Source: Marinilabilia rubra | Lineage (GTDB): Bacteria > Bacteroidota > Bacteroidia > Bacteroidales > Marinilabiliaceae | Assembly: GCF_003121985.1 (NCBI RefSeq) | Contig: NZ_QEWP01000013.1 | Location: 62,001 to 126,000 of the forward strand | Reading direction: 5' to 3' | DNA length: 64,000 nucleotides | In this document: positions 1 to 8,994 of the stretch, in pieces | Layout of the letters: every line of letters begins with the position of its first letter | Position numbering within the stretch: position 1 is the stretch's first letter | Program-made: the position numbers and the translations under genes | Notes under the pieces: generated by a model | Databases searched by the model: none | Told to the model about the DNA's origin: nothing | Seen by the model: only the letters and a program-made list of their open reading frames with translations

Positions 1-1
1 G

Positions 2-49
2 GTTCAGGAAGGCCTGGAAGCTATAAAAAAAAGTGAAATGAGAAAGTAG
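2..49 (+). CDS. possible 3' end of an upstream gene
   Basis: An open frame enters from the left edge and stops with TAG at 47-49, reading VQEGLEAIKKSEMRK. The composition looks like the tail of a protein on the same strand as the carbohydrate genes that follow. Too little is visible to name it, and another frame also stops nearby, so this is only a plausible partial gene. Confidence 0.3.
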   Translation, partial: VQEGLEAIKKSEMRK

Positions 50-128
50 GGGGAGGGCGGTGGATTGCGAGCCCAATTCAATTTTGGGGCATGTTTGATG
101 AATGGAAATATAGGCTAACATACGCAAG

Positions 129-212
129 GGCCCTGAAAGGGTCCAAATTGGATAACCCCGGGTGAAACCCGGGGGATTAACATCAGTACCAGGGGGGTCC
201 CTGAAAGGGGCC
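129..212. repeat. palindrome cluster in the 50-405 gap
   Basis: Three hairpin-forming palindromes lie in a row: GGCCCTGAAAGGGTCC (129-144), CCCCGGGTGAAACCCGGGG (155-173) and GGTCCCTGAAAGGGGCC (196-212). A degraded version of the same layout, with GTCCCTGAAAG, ATAACCCTGGG and GGGGGCCAA, recurs at 8871-8965, again just upstream of a carbohydrate-active gene. The rest of the 356-base gap before the first full gene shows no ORF and no clear promoter. Confidence 0.6.
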
Positions 213-405
213 AATTATTTAACTGGTTTAATGATAGTTTGTTCCGGTTTTTTGCATAGAAATAAATTCTGATTCCACCTGTCAGAAAATTAATTCAAAA
301 GAATAAGGGTGAAATAGTGAAGTAAAATTTATACAGCAATGAAAACATACGATCGTTTAAAATCACTTTTGAAAAACGAACAGAAGGATTAAAATCAAAC
401 TAAAA

Positions 406-2463
406 ATGAAGAGGTATCTGATCATTGCGGTTTTAGTTGCTTTAACTTCCTGTGCCAATAACAACAGGGAGTTGAGCTACTCTGACGTGGTACACAGAAT
501 GGTCGACTTTCAAAGACTTGCCCAACTTCCTGAAAAAGGTGAAGAGAGTGGTATGTTCTCCAGTCATGACCGGAAAAGTAAGTACAACCATCTGTCCGGA
601 ACCTACCATAACTGGTCCGCCAATGATGACGGACTGACGCCTCAATTTATCCGTAAAAAGGGGGATGATATGGTATTGGCCGAAATGGATGGTCCAGGGG
701 CCATTGTCAGAATTTGGTCCGCCAACCCGGGAAAAGGGCATGTGAAGGTTTTTATCGATGGACAGAAAGAACCTCTTATTGATATGCCTTTCAGGGATTA
801 TTTTAATACTTCAAAGTTAACGGCCTTCGGGTATTCTAACCTCGTTTATGAAACCAATGCCAGAGGGTTTAATAACTATGTGCCCATTACTTTTCAGGAA
901 TCGATAAGAATTGTGGCTGAACCTGAATGGGGACAGTACTATCATTTCAATTATATCACATTTCCTGACAAAACGGAAGTGGAAGTGTTTAAAAAGAATC
1001 TTTCAGATGAAGCCAAAGAAGCGCTTCAAAGAGTGAATCAGTATTTTGAAAACGATCTTGGAGAACGCCCTTCTGAAAGCAGCGCGTCTCTGTTGAGGGA
1101 AGAAACCGTTGTGCTTCAGCCTGAGGAAAAACAAAGTTTGGTTATTGAAGGCAAGCGTGCCATTTCTGCCTTTAATGTTGAAATGAAAAATATTCCCGAT
1201 TCTTTGATGGAAGAGGTTTTAAGAAAAACTATTCTCAGTGTTACCTGGGACAATAATGATGACCCGGCAATCTGGTCTCCGCTGGGCGATTTCTTTGGAT
1301 CGGCACCCGGCTATAATCACTATAAAACCTTGCCCATGGGCATGACAGAAGAGGGTATGTATTCGTTCTGGTACATGCCTTTTGAATCTCTAGCCATTAT
1401 TGAATTTCAGAACCATTCGGGTGTTCCGGTGGAACTTGATATTTCGTTAAAGCATGAGGACAATCCTTTCAAAAAAAACAATTATGGACATTTTCATGCC
1501 AAATGGCACCGCGATATTATGCCGGTAGAGGAAGAGCGCTGGCCCGACTGGACTGTTTTAAAAACCCACGGTGAAGGGCGCTTTGTTGGCATGTTCCTGT
1601 CTGTCTGGAACCCCAAAGGGGGCCATTGTGTGCAATATGGAGGTGAAGGCCAGCACTGGTGGGGAGAAGGCGATGAAAAGTTCTTTGTGGATGGCGAAGA
1701 TTTCCCTTCCACCTTTGGTACGGGTACAGAAGATTACTTTGGTTATGCATGGTGTGTGCCCAATTTGTTCCAGCACGCTTATCATTCTCAGAACTATACT
1801 GAGGATAACATGGGACATCAATCTTTAAACCGGTGGCAGATTATTGACAATGTTCCCTTTCAGGAGTCTTTTGAAGCCTACATGGAGAAATATTTCCCCA
1901 ATAAGTGGCCTACTCAATATGCAACGGTCGCTTACTGGTATCTTGACAGTAAAGGAGAAGATCTGATTGGGCCGACTCCGGTTGACCAGCTATATGGTTA
2001 TGAAACTCCTTATGATGTCTACAAAGCCAAGAATGCCGTGGACGGAGAGGAAATGAAGATCCTGAAAAACACCGGAGGCTGGGCTTCTAATGATGTTTTC
2101 GTAAAAGAAACGCTCTACGGCAAGGTAAGCGGGCATAAGGCGCTGATCTGGTTTGGCAGGGAAAAAGATGAAAGTGTTCTGAAAACCGGATTTAACTTTC
2201 CCCACAGTGGACAATATTCTGTATCGGTCAATAAGGTGCAAACCAAAGACGGTGGCCGTTTTTCTTTTTATCTGAATGACCGGCTTTTAAATGATGCCGT
2301 GAGTTTCAGGTCTGCCAAAGATCAAACTCCCCAGATAGAAAATCTTGGAATTGTTAACCTGAATGAGGGTGAGCAGGAACTGAAAATCAAATGGGATAGT
2401 GTTTCTTCTTCAGGAAAAAGGATGATGATTGATTATTTGAAGTTTGAACCTGTAAACAAATAA
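406..2463 (+). CDS. DUF2961 / GH172-type glycoside hydrolase lipoprotein
   Basis: This is a 685-residue exported lipoprotein: the N-terminus has a short hydrophobic stretch ending in a lipobox, LTSC, with the lipidated Cys at 16. Residues about 60-460 match the DUF2961 fold, which defines family GH172 (alpha-fructofuranosidase, difructose-anhydride and arabinofuranosidase activities are known). The diagnostic segment FGTGTEDYFGYAW lies at 437-449. A further region, about 545-685, looks like a beta-sandwich that could bind carbohydrate (inference). It is probably anchored in the outer membrane or periplasm and releases furanose-type sugars. The sulfatase gene begins three bases after its stop codon, so the two are almost certainly co-transcribed. 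The exact substrate cannot be read from the sequence. Confidence 0.85.
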   Translation: MKRYLIIAVLVALTSCANNNRELSYSDVVHRMVDFQRLAQLPEKGEESGMFSSHDRKSKYNHLSGTYHNWSANDDGLTPQFIRKKGDDMVLAEMDGPGAIVRIWSANPGKGHVKVFIDGQKEPLIDMPFRDYFNTSKLTAFGYSNLVYETNARGFNNYVPITFQESIRIVAEPEWGQYYHFNYITFPDKTEVEVFKKNLSDEAKEALQRVNQYFENDLGERPSESSASLLREETVVLQPEEKQSLVIEGKRAISAFNVEMKNIPDSLMEEVLRKTILSVTWDNNDDPAIWSPLGDFFGSAPGYNHYKTLPMGMTEEGMYSFWYMPFESLAIIEFQNHSGVPVELDISLKHEDNPFKKNNYGHFHAKWHRDIMPVEEERWPDWTVLKTHGEGRFVGMFLSVWNPKGGHCVQYGGEGQHWWGEGDEKFFVDGEDFPSTFGTGTEDYFGYAWCVPNLFQHAYHSQNYTEDNMGHQSLNRWQIIDNVPFQESFEAYMEKYFPNKWPTQYATVAYWYLDSKGEDLIGPTPVDQLYGYETPYDVYKAKNAVDGEEMKILKNTGGWASNDVFVKETLYGKVSGHKALIWFGREKDESVLKTGFNFPHSGQYSVSVNKVQTKDGGRFSFYLNDRLLNDAVSFRSAKDQTPQIENLGIVNLNEGEQELKIKWDSVSSSGKRMMIDYLKFEPVNK

Positions 2464-2466
2464 AAA

Positions 2467-4266
2467 ATGATTGAAAGGATATTCTTCTTCTTCGTGTCTT
2501 TGATTGGAGTTTCTGCTGGGATTGATCTACATGCTACCGGAACTTTTGATAATAACTCATCACCCAATGTCATTATCATTTTTACCGATGATCTGGGATA
2601 CGGGGATCTTTCCTGCTATGGACATCCCACCATTCGCACTCCCCGGCTAGATAAGATGGCCGATGAGGGGATGCGGTTCACTCAGTTTTATGTGGCCGCA
2701 CCAGTTTGTACACCCAGTAGAGCAGGGTTGCTGACAGGCAGATACCCTGTTCGTACCGGATTGGTTCAGGGCATAATGAAGGGGCGTGTTTTGTTTCCCA
2801 ACAACGATAATGGCTTGCCTCATGAGGAGGTCACCATAGCAGAAGTTCTGAAACAAAGGGATTATACAACCAAAGCAGTTGGTAAGTGGCATTTAGGTCA
2901 TCTGCCTGAATACCTGCCCATGGCACAGGGATTTGATGGATACTACGGAATTCCTTATTCGAATGATATGGACTATGTTCCTGCTAAAGATGGAAAACAG
3001 GGATACTGGAATGTGCCGTTGATGCGCAATGAAGAAATTATTGAGCGACCGGCAGATCAACATACTCTTACAGAACGATATACCGAAGAAGCTGTTAAGT
3101 TTATCCGGGAGAATAAGGATCGGCCCTTCTTTCTTTACCTGGCGCATAGCATGCCTCATATTCCATTGTTTGCATCAAAAGATTTTGAAGGCATCAGCAG
3201 GCGGGGTTTATATGGTGATGTGCTTGAGGAGATTGACTGGAGTGCTGGTGAGGTTCTTAAAACCCTGGAGGAGCTTGGGCTGGATGAAAACACTTTGGTA
3301 ATCTTCACCAGCGACAATGGCCCATGGCTGGTACAAAAGGAAAATGGGGGATCAGCAGGCTTACTTCGAGAAGGCAAAGGAACCAGTTGGGAGGGAGGTC
3401 ACAGGGTGCCCATGATTGCCAGGTGGCCGGAGCATATCCCGGAAGGAGTGGTTAACGAAAATGTGGCCACCACCCTGGATTTACTGCCTACCATTGCCAG
3501 TTTGGCTGATGTTTCTTTGCCTGAAAAGTTATTAGACGGAGAAAACATCCTGCCTTTGCTTAAAGGCAATAAAGTATCCAGTCATGACCCCTTTATGTTT
3601 TATCGGGGAAACCTGGTATTTGCAGTCCGAATGGGAAAATGGAAGGCACATTATATTACTCAAACGTCTTACCCAAGTGGTCCGCTGAATTATCACAATC
3701 CACCTCTTCTTTATGATCTGGAACACGATCCTTCTGAAAAAATAAACCTGGCAAAAGGTCATCCTGAAATAATCGAAAAAATTACAGCATTGAAGGAAGC
3801 CCATGAGAAAACGGTGAGAACCATCCGAACCCCTGAAATTGAGGCTGAAAACTTAATGGATAAATCCATGGTTACAGGGGGACGCCTAAGGATTCAGGAA
3901 ATGCCGTCAAAGAAAAAACAATGGGGAAACAACGCCCAGCTATGGTGGGTGGAAGCCCGTCCCGGAGACCGGTTGAACCTTCCTCTGGAATTGAAACAAT
4001 CCGGTTCTTATGAATTAATAGGATTCTTCACCCGTGCGGGAGATTATGGCATCATCAGGTTGCATGTAAACGGCAAGCCGGTTGGTCCTTTGGTTGATGG
4101 ATACAACAATGGCATTGAACCTACCGGGCCGGTGAAATTTGATAATGTGGAGCTAAAGAAAGGAATCAATAAACTGGTGATAGAACTGATTGGAAAAGAT
4201 TCCAGGTCTGCGGGGTATTCCGATGGTTATTTGGTAGGAATTGATGGATTTACTTTGAAGAAGTGA
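2467..4266 (+). CDS. formylglycine-dependent sulfatase with C-terminal extension
   Basis: A 599-residue family S1 sulfatase. It starts with a hydrophobic signal sequence, then the metal-binding Asp pair in FTDDLGYGD (Asp41/42) and the maturation motif CTPSR with Cys81, followed by AGLLTGRYP. The cysteine type is converted to formylglycine by a radical-SAM maturase (anSME), which is not in this window. Overall it resembles arylsulfatase A-type enzymes. After the catalytic part (to about 470), residues 480-599 form an extra domain ending in IDGFTLKK that looks like a carbohydrate-binding beta-sandwich (inference). It follows the GH172-type gene by three bases, implying that sulfate removal and glycan cleavage are coupled. 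The sulfated position cannot be determined. Confidence 0.88.
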   Translation: MIERIFFFFVSLIGVSAGIDLHATGTFDNNSSPNVIIIFTDDLGYGDLSCYGHPTIRTPRLDKMADEGMRFTQFYVAAPVCTPSRAGLLTGRYPVRTGLVQGIMKGRVLFPNNDNGLPHEEVTIAEVLKQRDYTTKAVGKWHLGHLPEYLPMAQGFDGYYGIPYSNDMDYVPAKDGKQGYWNVPLMRNEEIIERPADQHTLTERYTEEAVKFIRENKDRPFFLYLAHSMPHIPLFASKDFEGISRRGLYGDVLEEIDWSAGEVLKTLEELGLDENTLVIFTSDNGPWLVQKENGGSAGLLREGKGTSWEGGHRVPMIARWPEHIPEGVVNENVATTLDLLPTIASLADVSLPEKLLDGENILPLLKGNKVSSHDPFMFYRGNLVFAVRMGKWKAHYITQTSYPSGPLNYHNPPLLYDLEHDPSEKINLAKGHPEIIEKITALKEAHEKTVRTIRTPEIEAENLMDKSMVTGGRLRIQEMPSKKKQWGNNAQLWWVEARPGDRLNLPLELKQSGSYELIGFFTRAGDYGIIRLHVNGKPVGPLVDGYNNGIEPTGPVKFDNVELKKGINKLVIELIGKDSRSAGYSDGYLVGIDGFTLKK

Positions 4267-4397
4267 ATGCTTTCCTGAGGACTTAATAATCCCTGTCAGT
4301 CCATATTAGCATGCACCTGAATAGTTGTTCTTTTTAGGTAATTGTAGATGTTTAATAATTAGCAACTAAAATAGTAAAACGATAAAAAAATATAATT

Positions 4398-6725
4398 ATG
4401 AAAAAAGTGAAGTTGTCGATAGTAATATTGGGCTTTGTTTTGGTCCTTGTCTCATGTGGAAAGGTTGAAGGTCAGGGCAGTGCTACCCAATGGCAGAGCT
4501 ACAGTGGGGATCAGGTTGTAGAAAGAAAAGTGGATTCGCTATTGAACCTGATGACCCTGGAGGAAAAGATCGGACAGATGAATCAGTATTCCGGGAACTT
4601 TGCCACAACTGGCGAGGTGGCAGATACAAAATCCGGAGAATATCTAAAGAAAGGAATGATTGGGAGTACTTTTAATGTATTTGGGGCCGATCATCTTCGA
4701 ATGTTGCAGGAACAAAATCTCAAACACTCCAGATTAAAAATACCAATGCTATTTGCTGCTGATGTAATCCACGGTTTGGAGACGACTTTTCCAATTCCTT
4801 TGGCTGAGGCCTGTTCGTGGGATCTTGAGTTGATGAAAAAGAGTGCGCGTATTGCAGCAGAAGAAGCTACTGCATCGGGAGTCGCCTGGAACTTTGCACC
4901 AATGATTGACATTGCCCGCGATCCCCGTTGGGGAAGAGTGATGGAAGGTGCCGGAGAGGATGTCTATTACGGAACTCAGGTGGCTCGTGCTCGTGTGAGA
5001 GGTTTTCAGGGAATTGAAGACTATACTGACCTTGCCAAACCCAATACCATGATGGCATGCGCCAAACACTTTGTAGGATATGGTGCAGCCCAGGCCGGAA
5101 GGGATTATCATTCGGTGGATATGTCGGATCGTACGCTTCATGAAATCTATTTACCTCCATTTAAAGCAGCCGTAGATGAGGGAGTAGCATCCTTTATGAC
5201 TTCTTTTAATGATTTGAATGGAGTCCCCTGTACAGGAAACCAATATCTTTTTCAGGAAATACTGCGTGACCGGTGGAATTTTGGCGGAATGGTGCTTACC
5301 GATTATACGGCTATCATGGAAATGGTACCTCATGGTTTTGCCCGCGATTTGAAGCATGCTTCCGAGTTGGCCATTGATGCCGGAATCGACATGGATATGA
5401 TAAGTGAGGGGTTTGTTACACACCTGAAATCGTTGGTGGAAGAAGGAAAGGTTTCTGAAGCGCAGATCGATGTGGCTGTTTCCCGTATTCTTGAAATGAA
5501 GTTCTTACTTGGTTTATTTGATGATCCTTACAGATATTGCGATGCAGAGCGTGAGAAGGAAGTGGTCATGAATCCCGAACACCTTAAGGTGGCCAGGGAA
5601 GCAGCTCAGCGTTCTATCGTCTTGTTAAAGAATGAATACAGTGTTCTTCCTTTAAAGAAAGAAGAAACCAAGCGGGTTGCACTTATAGGACCTTTTGTGA
5701 AAGAAAGAGAAAGTCTTAACGGAGAATGGGCCATTAAAGGAGATCGCAGCAAGTCTGTTACGCTTATGGAAGGTCTGGAAGAGAAATATGAAGACTCAGG
5801 GGTCACCTTTACTTATGCACAGGGTACCCCATTACCTGTTATTGACCGTTCAACACAAAAAGTATCTACAACTGAGGTTCCTGATAAAAGCGGGTTTGCA
5901 AAGGCGGTTGAGATTGCTGAAAATAGCGATGTGATTCTGGTAGCCATGGGAGAAAAGTTTCATTGGTCGGGTGAAGCAGCCAGTCGTACAGATATCACTC
6001 TTCCCGGCAATCAGCGGGAGTTGCTTAAAGAATTGAAAAAGACCGGAAAACCCATTGTGCTCGTGTTGTTTAATGGTCGTCCTTTAGACCTCTCATGGGA
6101 AGAAAAAAATGTAGATGCCATTGTGGAAGCATGGTTCCCCGGAATAATGGCCGGCCATGCTGTGGCTGATGTTTTATCAGGAGATTATAATCCTTCAGGC
6201 AAGTTAGTGATGACTTTCCCGCGCAATGTTGGTCAAATTCCTATTTTTTACAATGTGAAAAATACCGGACGTCCTTTTGATGAAAACAATCCCACAGACT
6301 ATAAATCTTTTTACATTGATAGTCCTAATACCCCCTTGTATCCCTTTGGATATGGCTTGAGCTATACCTCCTTTGAGTATGCCAATGCCAAAATCAGTTC
6401 TGATCAATTGGAGCGAGGTGGCAGCATTACTGCTTCAGTGGAGGTTACCAATACCGGGGATATGGACGGAGAAGAGGTTGTGCAGTTGTATATCCACGAT
6501 AAGGTAGGAACAGTAGTACGCCCGGTTAAAGAGCTCAAAGGCTTTAAAAAGATAAACCTCAAAAAAGGGGAAACCAAAACCGTTGAGTTTACCATCGACG
6601 AAGAAACTCTGAAGATGTACAACATCGATATGGAATGGGTGGCTGAAACAGGAGAGTTTGAAGCATGGCTGGCAGCCAGTTCATCAGATGAATCTAACCA
6701 TCTTGAGTTTTCATTGGTTGAGTAA
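4398..6725 (+). CDS. GH3 beta-glucosidase-type lipoprotein
   Basis: A 775-residue family 3 glycoside hydrolase, the usual length for BglX-like enzymes. A signal with lipobox LVSC (Cys20) anchors it to a membrane. The (beta/alpha)8 domain carries the conserved Lys-His pair in CAKHFVGYG (222-223) and the nucleophile Asp302 in VLTDYTAI. An alpha/beta sandwich follows, and the C-terminus, about 670-760, is the FN3-like domain typical of the family (EEVVQLYIHD, VKELKGFKKI). Such enzymes trim beta-linked glucose or xylose from oligosaccharide non-reducing ends. The GH43-like gene starts 11 bases downstream, so they form an operon. With a GH144-type protein nearby, beta-1,2-gluco-oligosaccharides are one candidate substrate (inference). 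Confidence 0.92.
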   Translation: MKKVKLSIVILGFVLVLVSCGKVEGQGSATQWQSYSGDQVVERKVDSLLNLMTLEEKIGQMNQYSGNFATTGEVADTKSGEYLKKGMIGSTFNVFGADHLRMLQEQNLKHSRLKIPMLFAADVIHGLETTFPIPLAEACSWDLELMKKSARIAAEEATASGVAWNFAPMIDIARDPRWGRVMEGAGEDVYYGTQVARARVRGFQGIEDYTDLAKPNTMMACAKHFVGYGAAQAGRDYHSVDMSDRTLHEIYLPPFKAAVDEGVASFMTSFNDLNGVPCTGNQYLFQEILRDRWNFGGMVLTDYTAIMEMVPHGFARDLKHASELAIDAGIDMDMISEGFVTHLKSLVEEGKVSEAQIDVAVSRILEMKFLLGLFDDPYRYCDAEREKEVVMNPEHLKVAREAAQRSIVLLKNEYSVLPLKKEETKRVALIGPFVKERESLNGEWAIKGDRSKSVTLMEGLEEKYEDSGVTFTYAQGTPLPVIDRSTQKVSTTEVPDKSGFAKAVEIAENSDVILVAMGEKFHWSGEAASRTDITLPGNQRELLKELKKTGKPIVLVLFNGRPLDLSWEEKNVDAIVEAWFPGIMAGHAVADVLSGDYNPSGKLVMTFPRNVGQIPIFYNVKNTGRPFDENNPTDYKSFYIDSPNTPLYPFGYGLSYTSFEYANAKISSDQLERGGSITASVEVTNTGDMDGEEVVQLYIHDKVGTVVRPVKELKGFKKINLKKGETKTVEFTIDEETLKMYNIDMEWVAETGEFEAWLAASSSDESNHLEFSLVE

Positions 6726-6736
6726 TCAAAAAAGAA

Positions 6737-8545
6737 ATGATGAAGCAATTAAGTCATATACTTGCATCGGTATTTTTACTCCTGGGTTCTGCTTTGCAGG
6801 CCCAGGAAATAATACCGGAAACATATTGCAATCCTCTGGATATCGACTACACCTATATGGTTTACAATTCAGCAAAAAATCAATCTTACAGATCAGGTGC
6901 CGATCCGGCGGTGGTTGAGTTCAGAGGCGAATATTACATGTTTGTTACCCGCTCGTTTGGCTATTGGCATTCTACCGATCTGGTTAATTGGCACTTTATT
7001 AAACCCGAAAAGTGGTTCTTTGAAGGTTGTAATGCACCTACTGCCTTTAATTACAAAGATTCGGTGATTTACTTTGCAGGCGATCCGGCCGGATATGGAA
7101 GTATCCTCTATACCGATAATCCTAAAGCCGGGAAGTGGCAACCTACGGCATCTATCAGTTACAATATCCAGGACTCTGAGTTGTTTATCGACGACGATGG
7201 AAAAACCTACCTGTACTGGGGTTCCTCCAATGTTCACCCTATCCGTGTAAAAATGTTGGATAAGGATGACCGTTTTCTCGAAACCGGCGTGACGAAGGAG
7301 CTGATCAACCTGGTAGAATCTGAGCACGGTTGGGAACGGTTTGGCCAAAACAACTTTCACCCAACGCTGAAAGAGGGCTATATGGAAGGCGCCTCCATGA
7401 CCAAGCATAATGGTAAATATTACCTTCAATATGCCGCCCCCGGCACGCAATTCAATGTTTATGGCGATGGTGCTTATGTAAGCGACTCGCCACTGGGGCC
7501 TTTTGAGTATATGAAGAACAACCCCATGAGCTTCAAGCCCGGTGGTTTTACCAACGGGGCCGGTCATGGCATGACCATGCAACAAACCAATGGGCAGTAC
7601 TGGCATTTTGCCACCATGGCCCTGGCTTCCAATTCACAGTGGGAACGCCGGCTTTGCATGTTCCCTACCTATTTTGATGATGAAGGGCTGATGCATTCGA
7701 ATACCCATTATGGGGATTATCCGCGTTTTGGACCTGATCATCCAACCAAACCGGGTGAGCATTGCGGTTGGATGTTGCTCTCCTATAAAGGACGCACCAC
7801 CGTGTCCTCATCCGAGATGCAGATCCGGAAAAGTACTTCTGACGGGGTGGAGTTTGATATAGTGGAAATGCCTCTGAAAAAAAATGATGAAGGGGAAATA
7901 ATTTCGGAAGTTCTTACGGATGAAAGCCCCAAGTCATACTGGGTAGCCAAAGCCAACAACGATGAGCAATGGGTGGAAGTTGAAATGAAGGAGCCTGGCA
8001 AAATTTACGCTTTTCAATTGAATTTCCACGATCATGAATCCGGTATCTATACACGAGTCGAAGGATTGCGCCATCGCTTTACTCTGGAGGTATCTGAAGA
8101 TGGAGAAAACTGGGAAACGGTGGTTGACAGAAGTGACAGCTACAAGGATGCCCCTAATGCCTACATTGTGCTCAATCAACCTGTGGAAGGGAAGTTTGTC
8201 CGCTACAACAATGTGAAAGTTCCGGGTAACAATCTGGCATTGTCCGAGATTAGGGTATTCGGAAAAGGTTTTGGTAAAAAGCCTGCAGAAGTTAAAGACT
8301 TTACTGTCAATCGCGAGGAGGACCGCCGCGATGCTTCATTGTCCTGGAAGCCGGTGAAAGGAGCTCAAGGGTACAACATCCGCTGGGGTATTGCTCCTGA
8401 TAAATTATATCACTCATGGCTGGTTTATGATGTCAACGAGCATTTTATGCGTTGTCTTGACCGTGATACAAAGTATTACTTCTCAATTGAAGCATTTAAC
8501 GAAAACGGAATCTCGGAAAAGACTGAAGCTATTGAGGTTGAGTAG
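6737..8545 (+). CDS. GH43-like glycosidase with discoidin and FN3 domains
   Basis: A 602-residue secreted protein with a cleavable signal ending near LQAQ. The five-bladed propeller of the GH43 clan is visible: SGADPAVVEF supplies the predicted catalytic base Asp56, QDSELFIDDDGKTYLYWG the middle Asp, and YMEGASM the likely acid Glu near 218. Residues about 390-510 fit an F5/8-type (discoidin) sugar-binding domain (RHRFTLEVSEDGENW, VRYNNVKVPGNN). About 515-602 is fibronectin type III. GH43 enzymes cleave arabinose, xylose or galactose linkages; the subfamily is not clear here. It is co-transcribed with the upstream GH3. A REP-bearing gap follows it. Confidence 0.82.
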   Translation: MMKQLSHILASVFLLLGSALQAQEIIPETYCNPLDIDYTYMVYNSAKNQSYRSGADPAVVEFRGEYYMFVTRSFGYWHSTDLVNWHFIKPEKWFFEGCNAPTAFNYKDSVIYFAGDPAGYGSILYTDNPKAGKWQPTASISYNIQDSELFIDDDGKTYLYWGSSNVHPIRVKMLDKDDRFLETGVTKELINLVESEHGWERFGQNNFHPTLKEGYMEGASMTKHNGKYYLQYAAPGTQFNVYGDGAYVSDSPLGPFEYMKNNPMSFKPGGFTNGAGHGMTMQQTNGQYWHFATMALASNSQWERRLCMFPTYFDDEGLMHSNTHYGDYPRFGPDHPTKPGEHCGWMLLSYKGRTTVSSSEMQIRKSTSDGVEFDIVEMPLKKNDEGEIISEVLTDESPKSYWVAKANNDEQWVEVEMKEPGKIYAFQLNFHDHESGIYTRVEGLRHRFTLEVSEDGENWETVVDRSDSYKDAPNAYIVLNQPVEGKFVRYNNVKVPGNNLALSEIRVFGKGFGKKPAEVKDFTVNREEDRRDASLSWKPVKGAQGYNIRWGIAPDKLYHSWLVYDVNEHFMRCLDRDTKYYFSIEAFNENGISEKTEAIEVE

Positions 8546-8556
8546 CTTAGCTTAGA

Positions 8557-8685
8557 GGTGTCTCAAAAAGTATAATACTCCAAGAGCGTGTCATCTTGAG
8601 CGTAGTCGAAACATCTGTTTATTAAAGGAAAAGATTCTTCGACAAGCTCAGAATGACATCAAATCTGGACTTCTAAGTAGCTGTA
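8557..8685. repeat. MITE-like unit with REP palindrome, copy 1
   Basis: The core at 8589-8658 is an imperfect palindrome with arms TGTCATCTTGAGCGTAGTCG and CTTCGACAAGCTCAGAATGA. A left end GTGTCTCAAAAAG (8559-8571) is recognisable; the right end is degraded (GGACTTCTAAGTAG). A better-preserved copy lies at 13395-13514. This family, together with the repeats at 8740-8802 and 8871-8965, fills most of the 449-base gap 8546-8994, where no gene is visible. Confidence 0.75.
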
Positions 8686-8739
8686 TGTGACCACTAATAT
8701 GTTTTTCTAAAATGGTGAGGGTGGTAATGATCTGTTTTT

Positions 8740-8802
8740 TGATTTTACATTATCCGTCGTCAAAGACGAGAGCTGAAGAACCCCTCGTTGCAAACGAGGG
8801 CA
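8740..8802 (+). repeat. REP-like unit (CCCTCGTTGCAAACGAGGG)
   Basis: A 60-base unit made of a GTCGTCAAAGACGAGAG segment followed by the perfect hairpin CCCTCGTTGCAAACGAGGG at 8782-8800. Two further units, facing each other, occur at 10600-10650 and 10695-10758. The pattern resembles REP sequences mobilised by RAYT transposases; no RAYT gene is in the window. Confidence 0.7.
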
Positions 8803-8870
8803 GAAGGAGAGAAGAATCGGGTTACTCGCCTTGAACGTTTAATGTAAATGAATAAGGGAAGGTTGTTTTT

Positions 8871-8967
8871 GTCCCTGAAAGCCTGCCTGCCGGTAGGCAG
8901 GGGGCAAATCTTGATAACCCTGGGAAGACCAGATCCAAACACCCCTGGTTCCTGACGGGGGCCAACA
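8871..8967. repeat. palindromic repeat with CCTGCCTGCCGGTAGGCAGG
   Basis: The palindrome CCTGCCTGCCGGTAGGCAGG (8882-8901) is embedded in a copy of the repeat layout seen at 129-212 (GTCCCTGAAAG, ATAACCCTGGG, CCCCTGGTTCCTGACGGGGG). Related palindromes CCTGACTGCCGTNAGGCAGG are embedded in a different repeat family at 27140 and 31628. The palindrome therefore inserts into, or is shared by, several repeat contexts. Confidence 0.6.
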
Positions 8968-8994
8968 TTTTTAATCATCAAATTAATCAACACA

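Noticed and set aside
129-212. Regularly spaced palindromes considered as a CRISPR-like array
   Set aside because: Only three different palindromes occur, with no constant repeat and no equal spacers, and no cas gene is near.
4749-5160. Overlapping antisense open frames inside the GH3 gene
   Set aside because: Codon bias of the GH3 frame creates stop-free antisense stretches; their translations look random.
6893-7606. A 237-codon open frame on the minus strand
   Set aside because: It lies entirely inside the GH43-like gene, which has strong family motifs in its own frame; the antisense translation has no recognisable domain or start signal.
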